A DNA stretch of 64,000 nt from Cryptomeria japonica (GCF_030272615.1 NC_081412.1:20687932-20751931), one strand, 5' to 3'; counted from the stretch's first letter, positions 22,451 to 34,475 are shown. Numbers and translations are program-made. The notes: a model not told the origin generated them from the sequence alone.

Positions 22451-23906
22451 TGTGTGCAGGAAAAGTGTGCGATGAAATGGAAAATCCAGTTTCTAGACAA
22501 GTCCACACACTAATGGGACTCTTGGTGCAAGTTATGGAGCTATGTTGAATAGCTCAACTTCCCAAGGGACGTTCCATTGTTCTCTATCTCATAGGATCCC
22601 TCAAGCCAATGCCTTTGCTCTCATATCACTGAGAAAAGTGACTTAGGAATGACAACTATGAGAACAAGGGATATTGATCAACTTAATATGAATGCATTCC
22701 TAATTGTGCATGATATTAAATCTAGTATGAATTAAACTAGCATGGATATGATGATAAGATAAGAGATTAGTAAAATATATCCTAACATGATATACTAGTC
22801 TAATATGAGAATGCTATGATAATAGAAATGCTTCTAAAAATGCTTATTTAGATTATTTCTATTCAAAGAGAGGCTAAATGCTTGATTTCACAATGATTAT
22901 ATTAGATGCTTAGTAAAATGTCTATAAGTTTGAAACTAAAGACTTTGATATGAAAATGATGAATGAGAGCTCTATTTATAGGAAAAATAGGGCAGTAGAT
23001 GGTCAAGATTGGATAATCTTAACAAGGACCAGGATTGAAAGTTATCGATCCATGTTCACAATTCTCACCAATGAAATGGTGACAATTGTCAACAAGAGAC
23101 TGCTTGAGAGGAGATGTAAGAAGCATTAAATGCTTGATAAGACATGATGGATACCTTAGGAGGTAAGGGTTAAGGTTAGGTTAAGGTTATCCATTGGATA
23201 AATCTTTTATCCAAAGGATAAACTCTTGTGCAAGGGTTAAAGGGATAACCATGGTCAAAGAAATGAATGCTTGATGAGACCCTTGGGTTATATGAAGGTT
23301 GAGTTAGAGAGAATTTTTTAATCATGTAAAAAGGTTGAGTTAACCATTAATGGTTAGGAAGACTTTGGAGGCTAACTTGTTGAGGACATAAAGCCTTTAA
23401 TGGTTTTCAAAGACTTTGAGGGTTTGAGAAGTGACTTCCCTTTGTTTAGGGATGTGACAATATTTAGGAGATGGATTAGGCTAAATTAGAAGTGATTAGA
23501 ATAATATAGAAGGGGGTTTAGACAGGCAAGTGGGAGATGTAGGATTTTGCAAGTGGATGGAGGGGAATTTTAATTAAAATAAATCTTTATTTCAACTAAA
23601 ATAGATGCAACTTGTATAAATACAAGTGGGGGATTAAAATAAATAAATTAGATGCAATGAACAATTTAATTAAATATAAATTTAATTAAAAGGGGAAAAA
23701 GGGGGAATTAATTAAATAAAGTGTTTTATTTAATCAAAGGCTATGAAAGGCTTAGTTGAACTTAATTAAATAAATTGAGTAATTCATTTAATCAAATAGA
23801 TGAATGTGAATAATTTAATTAAACAGAATTTACTTAAATAGAGGAATGAGGTTCAAATGAATATTAAATATTCACTTAGGAAAGTGGTCATTTTTATATG
23901 TCTACG
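22451..23906 (-). mobile_element. Solo LTR inserted in the RT of element C
   Basis: On the minus strand it begins cgtagacatataaaaatgac (a TG start with T changed to C) and ends ctgcacaca. It is flanked by a perfect 5-bp TSD, ctagt (22446-22450 and 23907-23911). The inserted DNA splits the RT between VRNKVRLA and LVCKGYAQ. It has no internal region and no PBS or PPT, so it is a solo LTR from LTR-LTR recombination. A TATA-like tataaata lies at 22980-22973 on the minus strand. AT-rich aattaaataaa runs resemble those of the solo LTR at 45275. Confidence 0.82.
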
Positions 23907-25624
23907 CTAGTCTTACCTTGTTTCTAACAACTTCACCATCTTCATTCAACTTGTTTCTAAATACCCACTTTGTACCAATCACATTTTTATCATTAGGTCT
24001 AGGAACAAGTGACCAAGTGTTGTTTTTCTCAATCTGATCAAGGTCTTCATTCATTGCCTTTATCCAATCATCATCCTTAAGAGCTTCTCTCACTGTCTTC
24101 GGTTCAACTATGGAAATCAGGCATGCACTTTCTCTTATTTTTCTTCTAGTCTGCACTCCAGCATTCTCGTCACCTATTATCTGGTCTTTAGAATGATTTA
24201 ACCTTCATACCTAGGTATAACCTGTTCCGGTGCAATAACCTCTTCTTGTTCTTCATATTCTTCATCTTCTACTGATTGAGCATCTTCATCTACAGTGTTC
24301 TGCTCAACCTCTTTCTGCACTTTTGGTTCAATAATCGCAAGTTTTTGTTCATCGTCTGTTGTATCAGATTTGTTGATAGCATCAGATTCATCAGAGTATT
24401 CATCAACTTTTACATTCACACTTTCCACAATCTTCTTTGTCCTTTTGTTAAAACACTTAAATGCTTTGCTCTTAGTAGAGTAGCCAAGGAATGATCCTTC
24501 ATCACTTTTAGGGTCAAATTTACCAGTATAATCATCTCTCTTTATAAAACACCTGCTACCAAAAACATTGAAATAACTAACACTAGGAGTTCTACCATAC
24601 CATAACCCATAGGGTGTCTTTTCATTACCTTTCTTCACCAGTACCCAGTTCAATGTGTATACTGTAGTGCTGATTGCTTCTCTCCAAAACATGTTAGGTA
24701 TATTTCCTTGTATCAGCATAGTTCTTGTTGCTTCAACAATGGTATGGTTTCTCCTTTCTACAATTTTATTCTGTTGTGGTATCCTTGGAGAAGATAACTA
24801 CCTCTTTATTCCATTTTCATCATAATATCTCACAAACTCATCAGATGTAAACTCTCCACCCCAGTCATATCTCGGGCACTTAAGATTCTTACCGGTTTTC
24901 TTTTCTACTAAGGCCTTGAATGCCTTGAACTTGCTGAAAGCTTCTGACTTTTCCTTCAAAAAAGTAACCCACATCATTCTAGAAAAATCATAAGTAAATA
25001 TTATAAAATATTTGTCACCATAAAAACTTATAGTCCTGATAGGACCACATAAGTCAGTTTGCACCAAATCTAGAATATGCCTAGAAGAAAAATATTTGCT
25101 CTTAAAAGAAGACGTAGTCATCTTACCCAGTTGACATTCTTTACACATCACATTGTCTAGTTTAATAAGTTGTGGCATACCTCTAACCATATTTAACTTA
25201 CTGACCTTAACCACATTATCAAAGTTCACATGACAAAACCTTATATGCCATAGCCAGCTACCTTCAACCTTAGCAACCAAACAACTATTTACACTAGCAT
25301 TCAGATGGAATAAGTTACCTTTAGTTTTTTTACCACTAGCAATCATTTATCCTTTGCATCCTAAGATCCTTCACACTCCATTCTTAAACTCGTGATGATA
25401 ACCTTTGTCATTCAACTAACCAACACTCAACAAGTTATGTTTCAAACCTTCAACCAATATACATCATCAGCATTACTTTTACCATTAAAAGAGATAGAAC
25501 ATTTACCTTTTACCATACAACGTGAATTGTTTCCAAAGCTTACTATACCACCATCAAATTCTTTAAGAGAAATAAACATGTTCTTATCATCGATCATGTG
25601 GTGTAAGCAACCACTATCAATAAT
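23907..25624 (-). pseudogene. Element C pol, N-terminal half (protease, integrase, RT start)
   Basis: Read from 25624 down. Aspartic protease remnant IIDSGCLHHMIDDK carries the catalytic DSG (about 25615). Pre-integrase zinc finger: LWHIRFCHVN and CKECQLGK (His and Cys ligands visible). Integrase core: LVQTDLCGP (first Asp), PRYDWGGEF (second Asp) and, after a stop, PQQNKIVERRNHT (Glu), then MLIQGNIPNMFWREA and YFNVFGSRCFIKRDDYTGKF. An acidic linker (24300-24200) precedes the RT start [20 protein letters not shown]. Stops and frame changes occur near 24798, 24720 and 24190. The D,D,E and HHCC signatures make the family certain. Confidence 0.9.
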
Positions 25625-26676
25625 TCATTCATCACTATTGCCAATGTGAGATACTAAAGCCATCTTATCAGATAGATCTTCCTTAACAGCAACAAAAACA
25701 ATCTCCTCATTGTCTTCATCCTTAGATTCCTCATCAGTAGCACCTTCATCCACTGCAACATAACACTGTTTCTTTCCTTTTCCCTTATATTTTCTAAACT
25801 TTTCTTTTTTATCACTATTTGGACAGTTTGCGACTATGTGTCCTATCTTGTTGCAAGAGAAACACTTAAGAGGAAGTTTCCCTCTATTCTTACTAGTACC
25901 TCTAGGAAGTCTTTTTTCTAATAGAGCTTCAAAATCCATCAGATTATCTTCATCATCCACATCAAATTTTCCATCACCAAGATGACTTGACCTGCATTCA
26001 TTACTATGACAAACATCTTTCCCTTTTCTCACTGGTACACTAGATATAGATGCTTTGAAAGAATATTTTATCATAGGTACACTATTATCAAAACTATTCA
26101 ACTCAAAAGTAGTGAGCTTACCAATCAAAGAATCAATAGTAACCTTATCATTACTAACTGACCTCAACTCTTGAATAGCAGACACTCTAATGGCATAGGA
26201 AGGCAATAGAGTTCTAAGCATTTTGCTCACCACGGTGTCTTCTTCTATATTACCACGAGCACTTTTGATTCCACCGACATCTTCTTTTATCCTTTGTCCA
26301 TACTAAGTAATATTTTCTCCTTCCATCATTCTCATATCATCAAACTTTCCTCTAAGGCTCTCTTCTTTAGCCTTTTGAACATGCTTATCACCACCATAGA
26401 TTAATTATAACTTCTCCAAAATTCAAAAGTAGTTTCTAAACCATGGACATCAATATATTTAGTATCAGAAAGTGTACTTACAATGGCTTCCAATGCTTGA
26501 TTGATTTCCTATTCCTCCTTAAGTTGATCTATAGTCAGAGGACCGGTAGGAGGTACATACTCAGTAATGACATGCTGCTAGAACTGAACACCCATATCTT
26601 TGATGTAAATATTCATTCTATCACTCCATATTATGTAGTTGTCCTTAGTGAATTTGGGACCCTCCTTCTTCATCAT
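25625..26676 (-). pseudogene. Element C gag
   Basis: The likely start is ATG at 26676 (MMKKEGPKFTKDNYIIWSDR). The capsid-type region has YIIWSDRMNIYIKDMGVQF, EYVPPTGPLTIDQLKEE and EAIVSTLSDTKYIDVHGLET, broken by stops. The longest frame (26233-25625) runs VSKMLRTLLPSYAIRVSAIQ, FDNSVPMIKYSFKAS, and an intact zinc knuckle CFSCNKIGHIVANC (CX2CX4HX4C), followed by a basic stretch and an acidic tail into protease. This is the only gag in the window with all four zinc ligands intact. Gag packages the RNA and forms the particle. Confidence 0.85.
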
Positions 26677-26727
26677 CTTTGGATCTTTACCTCAAGTGAT
26701 TAAGCTTCTGCATAAAGAGGACCTAAT

Positions 26728-26739
26728 CCTCTGATACCA
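26728..26739 (-). other. Primer-binding site of element C
   Basis: Minus strand reads tggtatcagagg, just after the 5' LTR end at 26742. One base differs from the initiator tRNA-Met complement. This fixes the orientation of C and the end of its LTR. Confidence 0.85.
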
Positions 26740-26741
26740 AT

Positions 26742-27110
26742 TGTTAATTTTAGGATCTGATTAGCACTGAGAGGGGGGGTTGAATCAGTGATAACAAACT
26801 CTAAAAAATCTGAAAACAGTTCATAACTAGTAACAGTATCTTATCAAACAATCTCCAAAATAGATTTACTAAACTAATACCAGTAGCTACTTAAGTCTTC
26901 ATCATTAAGAAAATATAGCAAAGACATCAAATGAACAATCCATCCACAACATGAACACAAGGATTTTTTACATGGAAAACCAAATGGGAAAATCCACGGT
27001 GGGAACTGGTACACACAAAATATTTGCACTCTTTTGGAATGCACCCTGTTAAAGGCCTTACTTGGTTATGAGCTTTACAACAATGCCCAGTTAAGAGAAG
27101 ACCCTATTAA
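26742..27110 (-). repeat. 5' LTR of element C, segment next to PBS
   Basis: Aligns with 19269-19660 of the 3' LTR. It breaks off at 27110, where element F is inserted; the LTR resumes at 37018. Confidence 0.88.
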
Positions 27111-27515
27111 TGTTGGCATTTTCATGATGATTAGTTTTGATTGTCATTGATGGACACACATTTATTTGTTTAATGAGTTATTCCCAACCAGTACTATGTG
27201 ATGTATTATTCAAACCGGTATTGTATGCTATTGTATGCATAGTCTTTGTTTGTAGAAGACTATCGGTGTTTGTAGAAGGAGCTTAATGGTCAAAGCTTGA
27301 CCGGGGATCTTAAATGGTACGAGGATCCCAAGCGGCATCCAAATTTATTTTAGATCGAAACACTATGTTTCAGTTTACCAGTCTTTGTTTGTAAACCGGT
27401 AATCGGTATACTGTGTTTTGTTAACCGGTAAACTTGTAAACTGTGATGAGTTATCATCCACCGACATTGATGCGGTGATTTTGTGTCGTGTTACAAATTG
27501 TGTCTAGATGCACTG
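27111..27515 (+). repeat. 5' LTR of element F, first segment
   Basis: Matches 35870-36290 with clear divergence (roughly one difference in ten to twelve bases by eye), more than between the LTRs of G. Interrupted at 27516 by G; resumes at 32698 (tacctaggaaattatag). Confidence 0.88.
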
Positions 27516-28769
27516 TGTTGGCAATATTGCATTATAACAGACAATGAAAGATTGTTGGCATTTCTTAAGGATATTGAGAAGGTTGTTGATGATTATGGAT
27601 ATAATTGATTAAAGATGTTTTACTGTCTTGATATTATTATTTTGTCATTGATGTCGAGAAATTGATTTTCTAATTCAGTATGATGTTGCCATATCTTGAG
27701 AAGTATGATATGAAGATTATAAATATGTCGGTAAAAGACACAGGAAAGAATATGATGAATAAGGGGATGAAAAAGGTATTCAATGGGCAACTACTACCGA
27801 GTCAGACAATGATGAGATCATGATGTTTTAGATTGTTTTAACATCATACATATGTTGTAAATTGTAAAGGTTAATACTATACTATTTTACCAAGTAAAGA
27901 ACCTAGTCAGTAAACCCTAAGGAACCTAGTCGGTAAACCCTAAGGTTATCGCTATTGGTTAATGAAGACGGAATGTCTATCGAGTGAAGTTTAGTATTCA
28001 CCGAGTTGTTACCGAGTTGTAACCGAGCTATAACATAATACATTAAATGTTTTCATGCGGTATTTAATGAAGGAAGCTGATGAGATGGAGCGGATCAAAT
28101 GATTGGTAAGCCGTGAATGAAGTTTGTTAATGAATCTAAGGCAAGGAAAAGTCGGCACGAAGATCTACAGCTCAGATTGAACCACAATACCCTGGCACAA
28201 GTTCCAAGACTATTATGCAAGTTCCAAGGTGGGGTAAAACATTTTCATATCGAAAGATGCATTGAACCTGGACAAGATTGAAGATCTAATGGCTATGATT
28301 GATCATGGGAAATGTGATCAAGGAGATTAAGCAGTTACCTAATTGTTTATAAATAGGAAACTGTTGATAAACAATGAATGCGGGCAAGTGTATGCACAGG
28401 GATGCTACATAGTGATTACCGAGCACAGAAGCTTGAAGACCTGTTAGAATAATAGAGTATAGAAGCCCAACAGATAGATAAGATTAGTTCTATGTCTAGA
28501 TTGTATTGAACAAATAGGAATCTGCTTTAGCATTTTAGATGTGAAGTTGCAGATAGATTTTTATTATTGTTATTTTGTGAAAGTTACAGAAAATCTCTTA
28601 ACCGAGTGGACTTAACAGTCTTATATGTAAATCCTCTAGCAAGGTGACATTCTGATTGAGTGTTTTGAAATTATTTAACAAGGTCACTTATAACAAAGTG
28701 AAGATCCTAACAGATCTGAGGGAAATCCCTTAACTGGGTCACATCTAGCAATGTGTTTGTAATCTTTAA
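27516..28769 (+). repeat. 5' LTR of element G, 3' end deleted
   Basis: Matches 31162-32395 of the 3' LTR, then stops at the deletion junction (gtaatcttta then aaatctttgg). TATA-like tataaata is at 28348-28355. One 24-base segment (cctagtcagtaaaccctaag and following bases, near 27900-27945) is tandemly duplicated here but single in the 3' LTR. accgag recurs many times. Confidence 0.87.
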
Positions 28770-30749
28770 AATCTTTGGAAGTAGATGCTATGTTCATAAA
28801 GATGGTAGAAATGGCAAGTTTGATCAAAAGAGTGAAGAAGGAACATTTCTAGGTTATTCTTTCAGAAGCAAAGCATTTAAATGTCTGATCAAATCATCTA
28901 ACAAAATAGTAGAAAGTGCAAATGTGAAAATTGATGAATTTGCAGAAAGAAATGATGAAGGAAATTCCAAGGAACCAGAAGACTATAATGAATTTGTCTA
29001 TGTTCAACCAAGAAGTCTTACCGAGAAGACTATTGAAGAAAATGAAGAGAATATCTAATTACCGAGTGATGAAGAAGATCATACAGAGCCTACCGAGCTT
29101 GTATTAGCCAAGTATGTCAAAAGACATCATGCACCAAGTTAGATTATAGGAGATAAGGATGATCTAGTGATGACAAGGAACAAACTGAGATAGAACACAT
29201 GTTCAATATCTAAATTTGAACCGAGAATAGTAAAAGAGGCATTTAATAGTAAAGATTGGGTAAATGATATGATAGAAGAGATTGATAAAATCAAGAAGAA
29301 TGACACATGGACACTAATCCCAATACCGAAGGACAAAAATGTAATTGGTACAAAGTGGATTTTCAGAAACAAGCTAAATGAAAAAGGGGAAGTCATTCGA
29401 AACAAAGCAAGATTAGTTTGCAAAGGTTATGCTCAAGAAGAAGGAATTGATAATGGTGAAACTTTTACACCTGTTGCTAGACTTGAAGCAGTTAGAACAT
29501 TGTTGGCCTATGCTGCTTTCAAGAACTTCAAGGTATATCAAATGGATGTCAAATCTGCATTTCTGAATGGAATATTAGAAGAAGTTTTCATTGAACAACC
29601 TGAAGGATTTGTTGAAGACAATAATAAAGATCAGGTATGTAAATTGAACAAAGCTTTATATGGTTTGAAGCAAGCACCAAGAGAATGGTATGAAAGATTG
29701 CACTCTTATTTGATTGAGATTGGTTTTATAAGGACAAGTGAGAATAGCAACATGTACATGAAGAATGATGAAAATGGAATACTGATCTCAGCCATATTTG
29801 TTGATGATATTATATTTTGTGGAAATGACTCTTTATGCAAGAACTTTGGAAATGAAATGAGCAAGAATTCGAGATGTCATTAATCGGTGATATAAAGTAT
29901 TTTATAGGTTTACAGATATTGCAAATGAAAAATGAGATTTTCATTACTCAATCCAAGTACATAAAGGAAATCTTGAAGAAATTTGGAATGGATGATTCAA
30001 AACCTGTAAGTACTCCTATGACTACCAACTGTAAATTATCTAAGAATGATGAATCCGCATCTGTTGATGAGACACTCTACCAATCCATGATTGGAAAACT
30101 ACAATATGTTGTTCACAACATACCAGACATAGCACATGCAGTAGGTATAGTTTCAAGATTCTCTGCAGATCCTAAGGAAACACACATGACAGCAATGAAA
30201 AGAATTTTTAGATACTTGAAAGGCACAGAGGATTATGGCTTAGTATATCAGAAAGGAAATGATTTTGATTTAAAAGTTTATACTGATGTTGATTGGGCAA
30301 GCAACATTGATGACAGGAAAAGCACAAGTGGAGGAGCTTTCTTTTTAGGAGAAAGACTAGTGAGTTGGCTTATCAAGAAACAAGGATGTGTTTCACAGTC
30401 AACAGCAGAAGTTGAATACATTGTTGCAGCATTGAATTGTACCAACATTGCATGGATTAAACAACTATTGGAAGGTATAAATGAGAAAGTTACCGAGCCA
30501 GTAACTATATTCTGTGACAATACCAGTGTCATTAATATTTCAAAGAATCATGTTATGCACTCTAAGACAAAGCACATATCTATCAAATATCATTACCTTA
30601 GAGAAGAAGCTCAAGAGAAGAAAGTGGTGTTGGAATATGTTAGCACAAAGGAGCAAAGAGCAGATATCTTCACCAAGCCACTACCAAAGGACACTTATGA
30701 ATATATCAGAAGCAAGTTAGGGGTCCTACCCCTATCTTCTACTCACTGA
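28770..30749 (+). pseudogene. Element G pol remnant (integrase end, RT, RNase H)
   Basis: Integrase C-terminal part: IFGSRCYVHKDGRNGKFDQK and GTFLGYSFRSKAFKC (28770-28890), then an acidic linker with stops near 29056 and 29140. RT (29269-29883): [53 protein letters not shown] and the catalytic [12 protein letters not shown] single frameshift at about 29870 moves into the frame 29874-30749: YTDVDWASNIDDRKSTSGGA (RNase H Asp), STAEVEYIVAALNCT (Glu), FCDNTSVINISKN (Asp) and the end ADIFTKPLPKDTYEYIRSKL. RT and RNase H residues are intact apart from the frameshift, the best-preserved pol in the window. Without gag, protease and the integrase core it cannot move alone. Confidence 0.93.
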
Positions 30750-30984
30750 CTGAGTTCGGTGAAAGCATCAATCCAATGACTCTAATGAATATCTTTTTGG
30801 GAATTGATGCTAAGTTTTACACTTTAGGATGTTTTCCAAAAGTGTACTGGAATTAATACAGGAAATATTACAGGGAATGGGAATTGAAGACAAATGCTCT
30901 GACCGAGACTCAGTTGATACACAACAGCAGGAATCACTTCTTACAGAAAGAAATTATGTTTTAGTTCTTTTCTTTTTGGCATTG

Positions 30985-31161
30985 TTGTCAAAGGGGGAGA
31001 AGACCTATCAGAAGAGAAGACTAAGAGAAAATTGAGCAGACTACAGATTGGGAAGAAGACTAATGTATGGGGGAGAGCATTTCAGCATTTCAGAACCACA
31101 ACAATCCAAATCTATTAAGGTCAAATCAATTAGTTTTGAGATCAATACCAAAGGGGGAGAT
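30985..31161 (+). other. Polypurine tracts of element G
   Basis: gtcaaagggggagaag lies near 30988, and the LTR-adjacent tract ccaaagggggagat at 31148-31161 is immediately followed by tgttggcaatattg. Confidence 0.8.
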
Positions 31162-32692
31162 TGTTGGCAATATTGCATTATAATAGACAATGAAAGATTG
31201 TTGGCATTTCTTAAGGATATTGAGAAGGTTGTTGATGATTATGGATATAACTGATTAAAGATGTTTTACTATCTTGATATTATTATTTTGTCATTGATGT
31301 CAAGAAATTGATTTTCTAATTCAGTATGATGTTGTCATATCTTGAGAAGTATGATATGAAGATTATAAAGATGTCGGTAAAAGACACAGGAAAGAATATG
31401 ATGAATGAGGGGATGAATAAGGTATTCAATGGGAAACTACTACCGAGTCAAACAATGATGAGATCATGATGTTTTAAATTGTTTTAACATCATACATATG
31501 TTGTAAATTGTAAAGGTTAATACTATACCATGTTATCAAGCAAAGAACCTAGTCGGTAAACCCTAAGGTTATCGCTATTGGTTAATGAAGACAGAATGTC
31601 TACCGAGTAAATTTTAGTATTCACCGAGTTGTGACCGAGTTGTAACCGAGCTATAACATAATACATTAAATGTTTTCATGCGGTATTTAATGAAGGAAGC
31701 TGATGAGCTAGAGCGGATCAAATGATTGGTAAGTCGTGAATGAAGCTTGTTAATGAATATAAGGCAATGAAAAGTCGGCTTGAAGATCTACAGCTCAGGT
31801 TGAACCGCAATACCCTGGCACAAGTTCCAAGACTATTATGCAAGTTCCAAGGTGGGGTAAAATGTTTTCAGATTGAAAGATGCATTGAACCTAGACAAGA
31901 TTGAAGATCTGATGGCTATGATTGATCATGGGAAATGTGATCAAGGAGATTAAGCGGTTACCTAGTTGTTTATAAATAGGAAACAGTTGATAAACAATGA
32001 ATGTAGCCAAGTGTATGCATAGGGATGCTACATAGTGATTACCGAGCACAGAAGCTTGAAGCCTTGTTAGAATAACAGAGTGTAGAAGCCCAGCAGATAG
32101 ACAAGATTAGTTCTATGTCTAGATTGTATTGAACAAATAGGAATCTGCTTTAGCATTTTAGATGTGAAGTTGCAGATAGATTTTTATTACTGTTATTTTG
32201 TGAAAGTGATAGAAAATCTCTTAACTGAGTGGACTTAACAGTCTTATATGTAAATCCTCTAGCAAGGTGACATTCTGATTGAGTGTTTTGAAATCCTTAA
32301 CAAGGTCACTTCTAACAAAGTGAAGATCCTAACAGATCTGTGGGAAATCCCTTAATCGGGTCACATCTAGCAATGTGTTTGTAATCTTTAACAGGATTTG
32401 CTTTTAACCGAGCATACTCTAGAAGAGTATATTTCTTAGTGGGTCCGAAATCCCATAGTGGTTTTTCCCTATTTGGGTTTCCACGTTAAATTTGGTGTTA
32501 TGAGGTTTATATTGTTCATATGCTTTTGAGTTTGCATGTTTAACAGTTTTGGTTATATGAATGATATATATGTTACCGAGGTTGAATCTGATGTTTTTAT
32601 GGATGATTAAATTTGTATGATTCACCCCCCCCCCCCCCCTCTCATCTTGTTGACTATTGGATTTGTAATTAAATTCAGTATCAGAACTATCA
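31162..32692 (+). repeat. 3' LTR of element G
   Basis: Complete, 1531 bases, TG start and CA end. TATA-like tataaata lies at 31971-31978. The block gtggtttttccctatttggg lies at about 32458 and a run of 16 or so C lies near 32623-32639. The last 30 bases include cagtatcagaac, close to the primer-binding-site sequence, which is unusual inside an LTR end. Confidence 0.88.
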
Positions 32693-32697
32693 CACTA

Positions 32698-33399
32698 TAC
32701 CTAGGAAATTATAGTCTAATCTCATTAGACCGACATGAAATCAAACTCCTATACGAGGACATCATGTCTAGGGTTTTATGTGTGTGAGAAGTGTTGTGTA
32801 ATAAGATTAGGTCTTTGCGGAAAAGGTATCTTGAGATAGAGATTGAACAGAAGACTGAAGTAATGTTGCAATGCATTAACAAAATGCAATCAAGGATCTA
32901 ACTAAGCATATTATGCTACTTTGTAGATCACTTACTTCTTGATTACTAATCTCTTCAAAAAGTCAAAAACCCTTAACTAGGTAGGCTCAGTTAAGCCTGT
33001 TCTAAATCCTCTAACAAGGTGGTTCACAATTGTGGATCTGAAATCCTTTAATAGGATAGTCTTTAACAAGACTTATCGCCTAATAGAGATCAAGATTCCT
33101 AACAGGATCTGTTCTGGTGAAGAATATTGTAAGGCCTCAACCTGTCTAGTTGCTATTCTGCAGATAGTATACTTGTGAGTTTTACTCACCATGGTTTTTC
33201 CCATTTGGGTTTCCACGTCAAAATATCTTGTGTTATGGTGATTGTGTTATTGTGGGTGAATGCTTTATTTGCTATTTGGCTTGTTTGTGTATTAACCAGT
33301 TTACTATTTAAAGGGCTATACCGGTCTGTAGTAAAATTGCTTAGGTGTTTGTTAAAGTTTTTGGGTATACTAGATCACCCCCCCTCTTAGTATTCATCA
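32698..33399 (+). repeat. 5' LTR of element F, second segment
   Basis: Continues the F LTR after the G insertion and matches 36291-37012. It ends tattcatca, two bases before the PBS. It contains the C-tract at 33376-33385. Confidence 0.87.
33188..33219 (+). promoter_or_regulatory. Conserved LTR block shared by the window's copia families
   Basis: accatggtttttcccatttg followed by ggtttccacgtc. The same block is in F's 3' LTR (about 36798), G (about 32456), and on the minus strand in C (about 19519 and 26968), H (about 59740), A (about 50-92) and the right-edge LTR (about 61857). It contains the short dyad ccca-tt-tggg. Position late in the LTR suggests the R/U5 or RNA 3'-end region; this role is inferred. 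Confidence 0.5.
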
Positions 33400-33401
33400 A
33401 T

Positions 33402-33413
33402 TGGTATCAGAGC
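33402..33413 (+). other. Primer-binding site of element F
   Basis: tggtatcagagc, a perfect match to the 12-base initiator tRNA-Met complement usual in plant copia elements, two bases after the LTR end. Confidence 0.9.
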
Positions 33414-33450
33414 CAACCTTTCTTTAAGTCTAACCACTTGAAAGGAGATA

Positions 33451-34340
33451 TGGAGGAATATAGCATGAGGGAACTCACTCACCGTCTGGTTGAATCTGAG
33501 AGAACCTATGATGAACTTAAGGTCAAGTATAAAGCCTCTTTAGCCAAAAGAAGAGAACTTGCTAAGCAAATGTTGGAAATTACTAAAAATAGCTCTTTTG
33601 ATGAAGTAGACATGGATGCCCTAGTCGAAGAAGTGGAGAAACTGAATGTGTCCAAAACTAACATGAGGAGGGAGCTGGAAGGATTGACCATTAGGATGAG
33701 TCAGGAACTGGAAAACTGAAGAAAAGATGAGGATCTAGTGAAGGACAAGGAGCACGAGATCTTTAGGTTGAAACAAGAAATTGGTACCATTACCACTTAT
33801 CTGCAAGAGGGTAAGGAAGAGAAAGAAGAAATGCAAGAAGAACTCAATGCATCCATTTCTCAGAATTAAACCCTAATGAAGACCAATGAAGCTCTTTCCA
33901 AAGAACTTGCTAAGATGAAGGAGATACTTGCAAAGATCAACCGGAGTGCTGCAAAGTTGGACCAAAAGCTAGATCAATGAAGCCATCAAAGAATACCACT
34001 GGAATTGGTTTCTCTGCATGTGAGGAAGGTGAATCATCTGGAAACAAGATTGATGCACCAAAAGAGCAACCGGTATCTGAGAAAAGTAGCAAAAGCAAAG
34101 GTAAGACAAATTTCAAACCTGTATTCTTTAATTGTCATAAGGAAGGACATACTACCAATGTATGTAGGAGAAAGACTTATAATAATTTCCCTTACATGCA
34201 AAACAATTTGTATGACCACAAGGCTAGAACTGGTAGATTTAATGGTCATTGTTATGCATGAAACAAGTTTGGGCATAGATATTTTGAGTCCAGATCAGTT
34301 ATGAACAACTTTGGAGGCTATGCACCAAGATAAAAAGGAG
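33451..34340 (+). pseudogene. Gag-like coiled-coil and zinc-knuckle ORF of element F
   Basis: ATG at 33451 starts MEEYSMRELTHRLVESERTY. A long heptad-rich coiled coil (33480-33950, EEVEKLNVSKTNMRRELEG, then after a stop EHEIFRLKQEIGTIT and ALSKELAKMKEILAK) is followed by GIGFSACEEGESSGNKID and two zinc-knuckle remnants: FFNCHKEGHTTNVC (first Cys lost) near 34127 and CYA-stop-NKFGHRYFES near 34253. This parallels the C-terminal half of gag in element B (coiled coil, GIGY..GECSS segment, knuckles), but the capsid-type N-terminal region is absent. Stops at 33718, 33869 and 33978 break it. Confidence 0.72.
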
Positions 34341-34475
34341 TTGTCCAAGAACCTCTTATGAACTGAAACCCAAACCGGTATAGAACCTATGACCACAAGT
34401 CAAATAGTTTTGGAGTGACAAACGGTTTGGGGCAACTTGTGTGATCTATCGTGGTAGTGGTCACACTGCTGCAAC

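Larger units (their letters stand above)
27516..32692 (+). mobile_element. Element G: internally deleted Ty1/copia element
   Basis: Flanked by cactg (27511-27515) and cacta (32693-32697), a 5-bp TSD with one change. The 5' LTR begins tgttggcaatattgc at 27516 and the 3' LTR is 31162-32692. At about 28769 the 5' LTR jumps straight into the integrase C-terminal region, so the LTR end, PBS, gag, protease and most of integrase are deleted. In the first 265 bases of the LTRs I count about 8 differences. It is the innermost, hence youngest, insertion of the left-hand nest. Confidence 0.9.
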
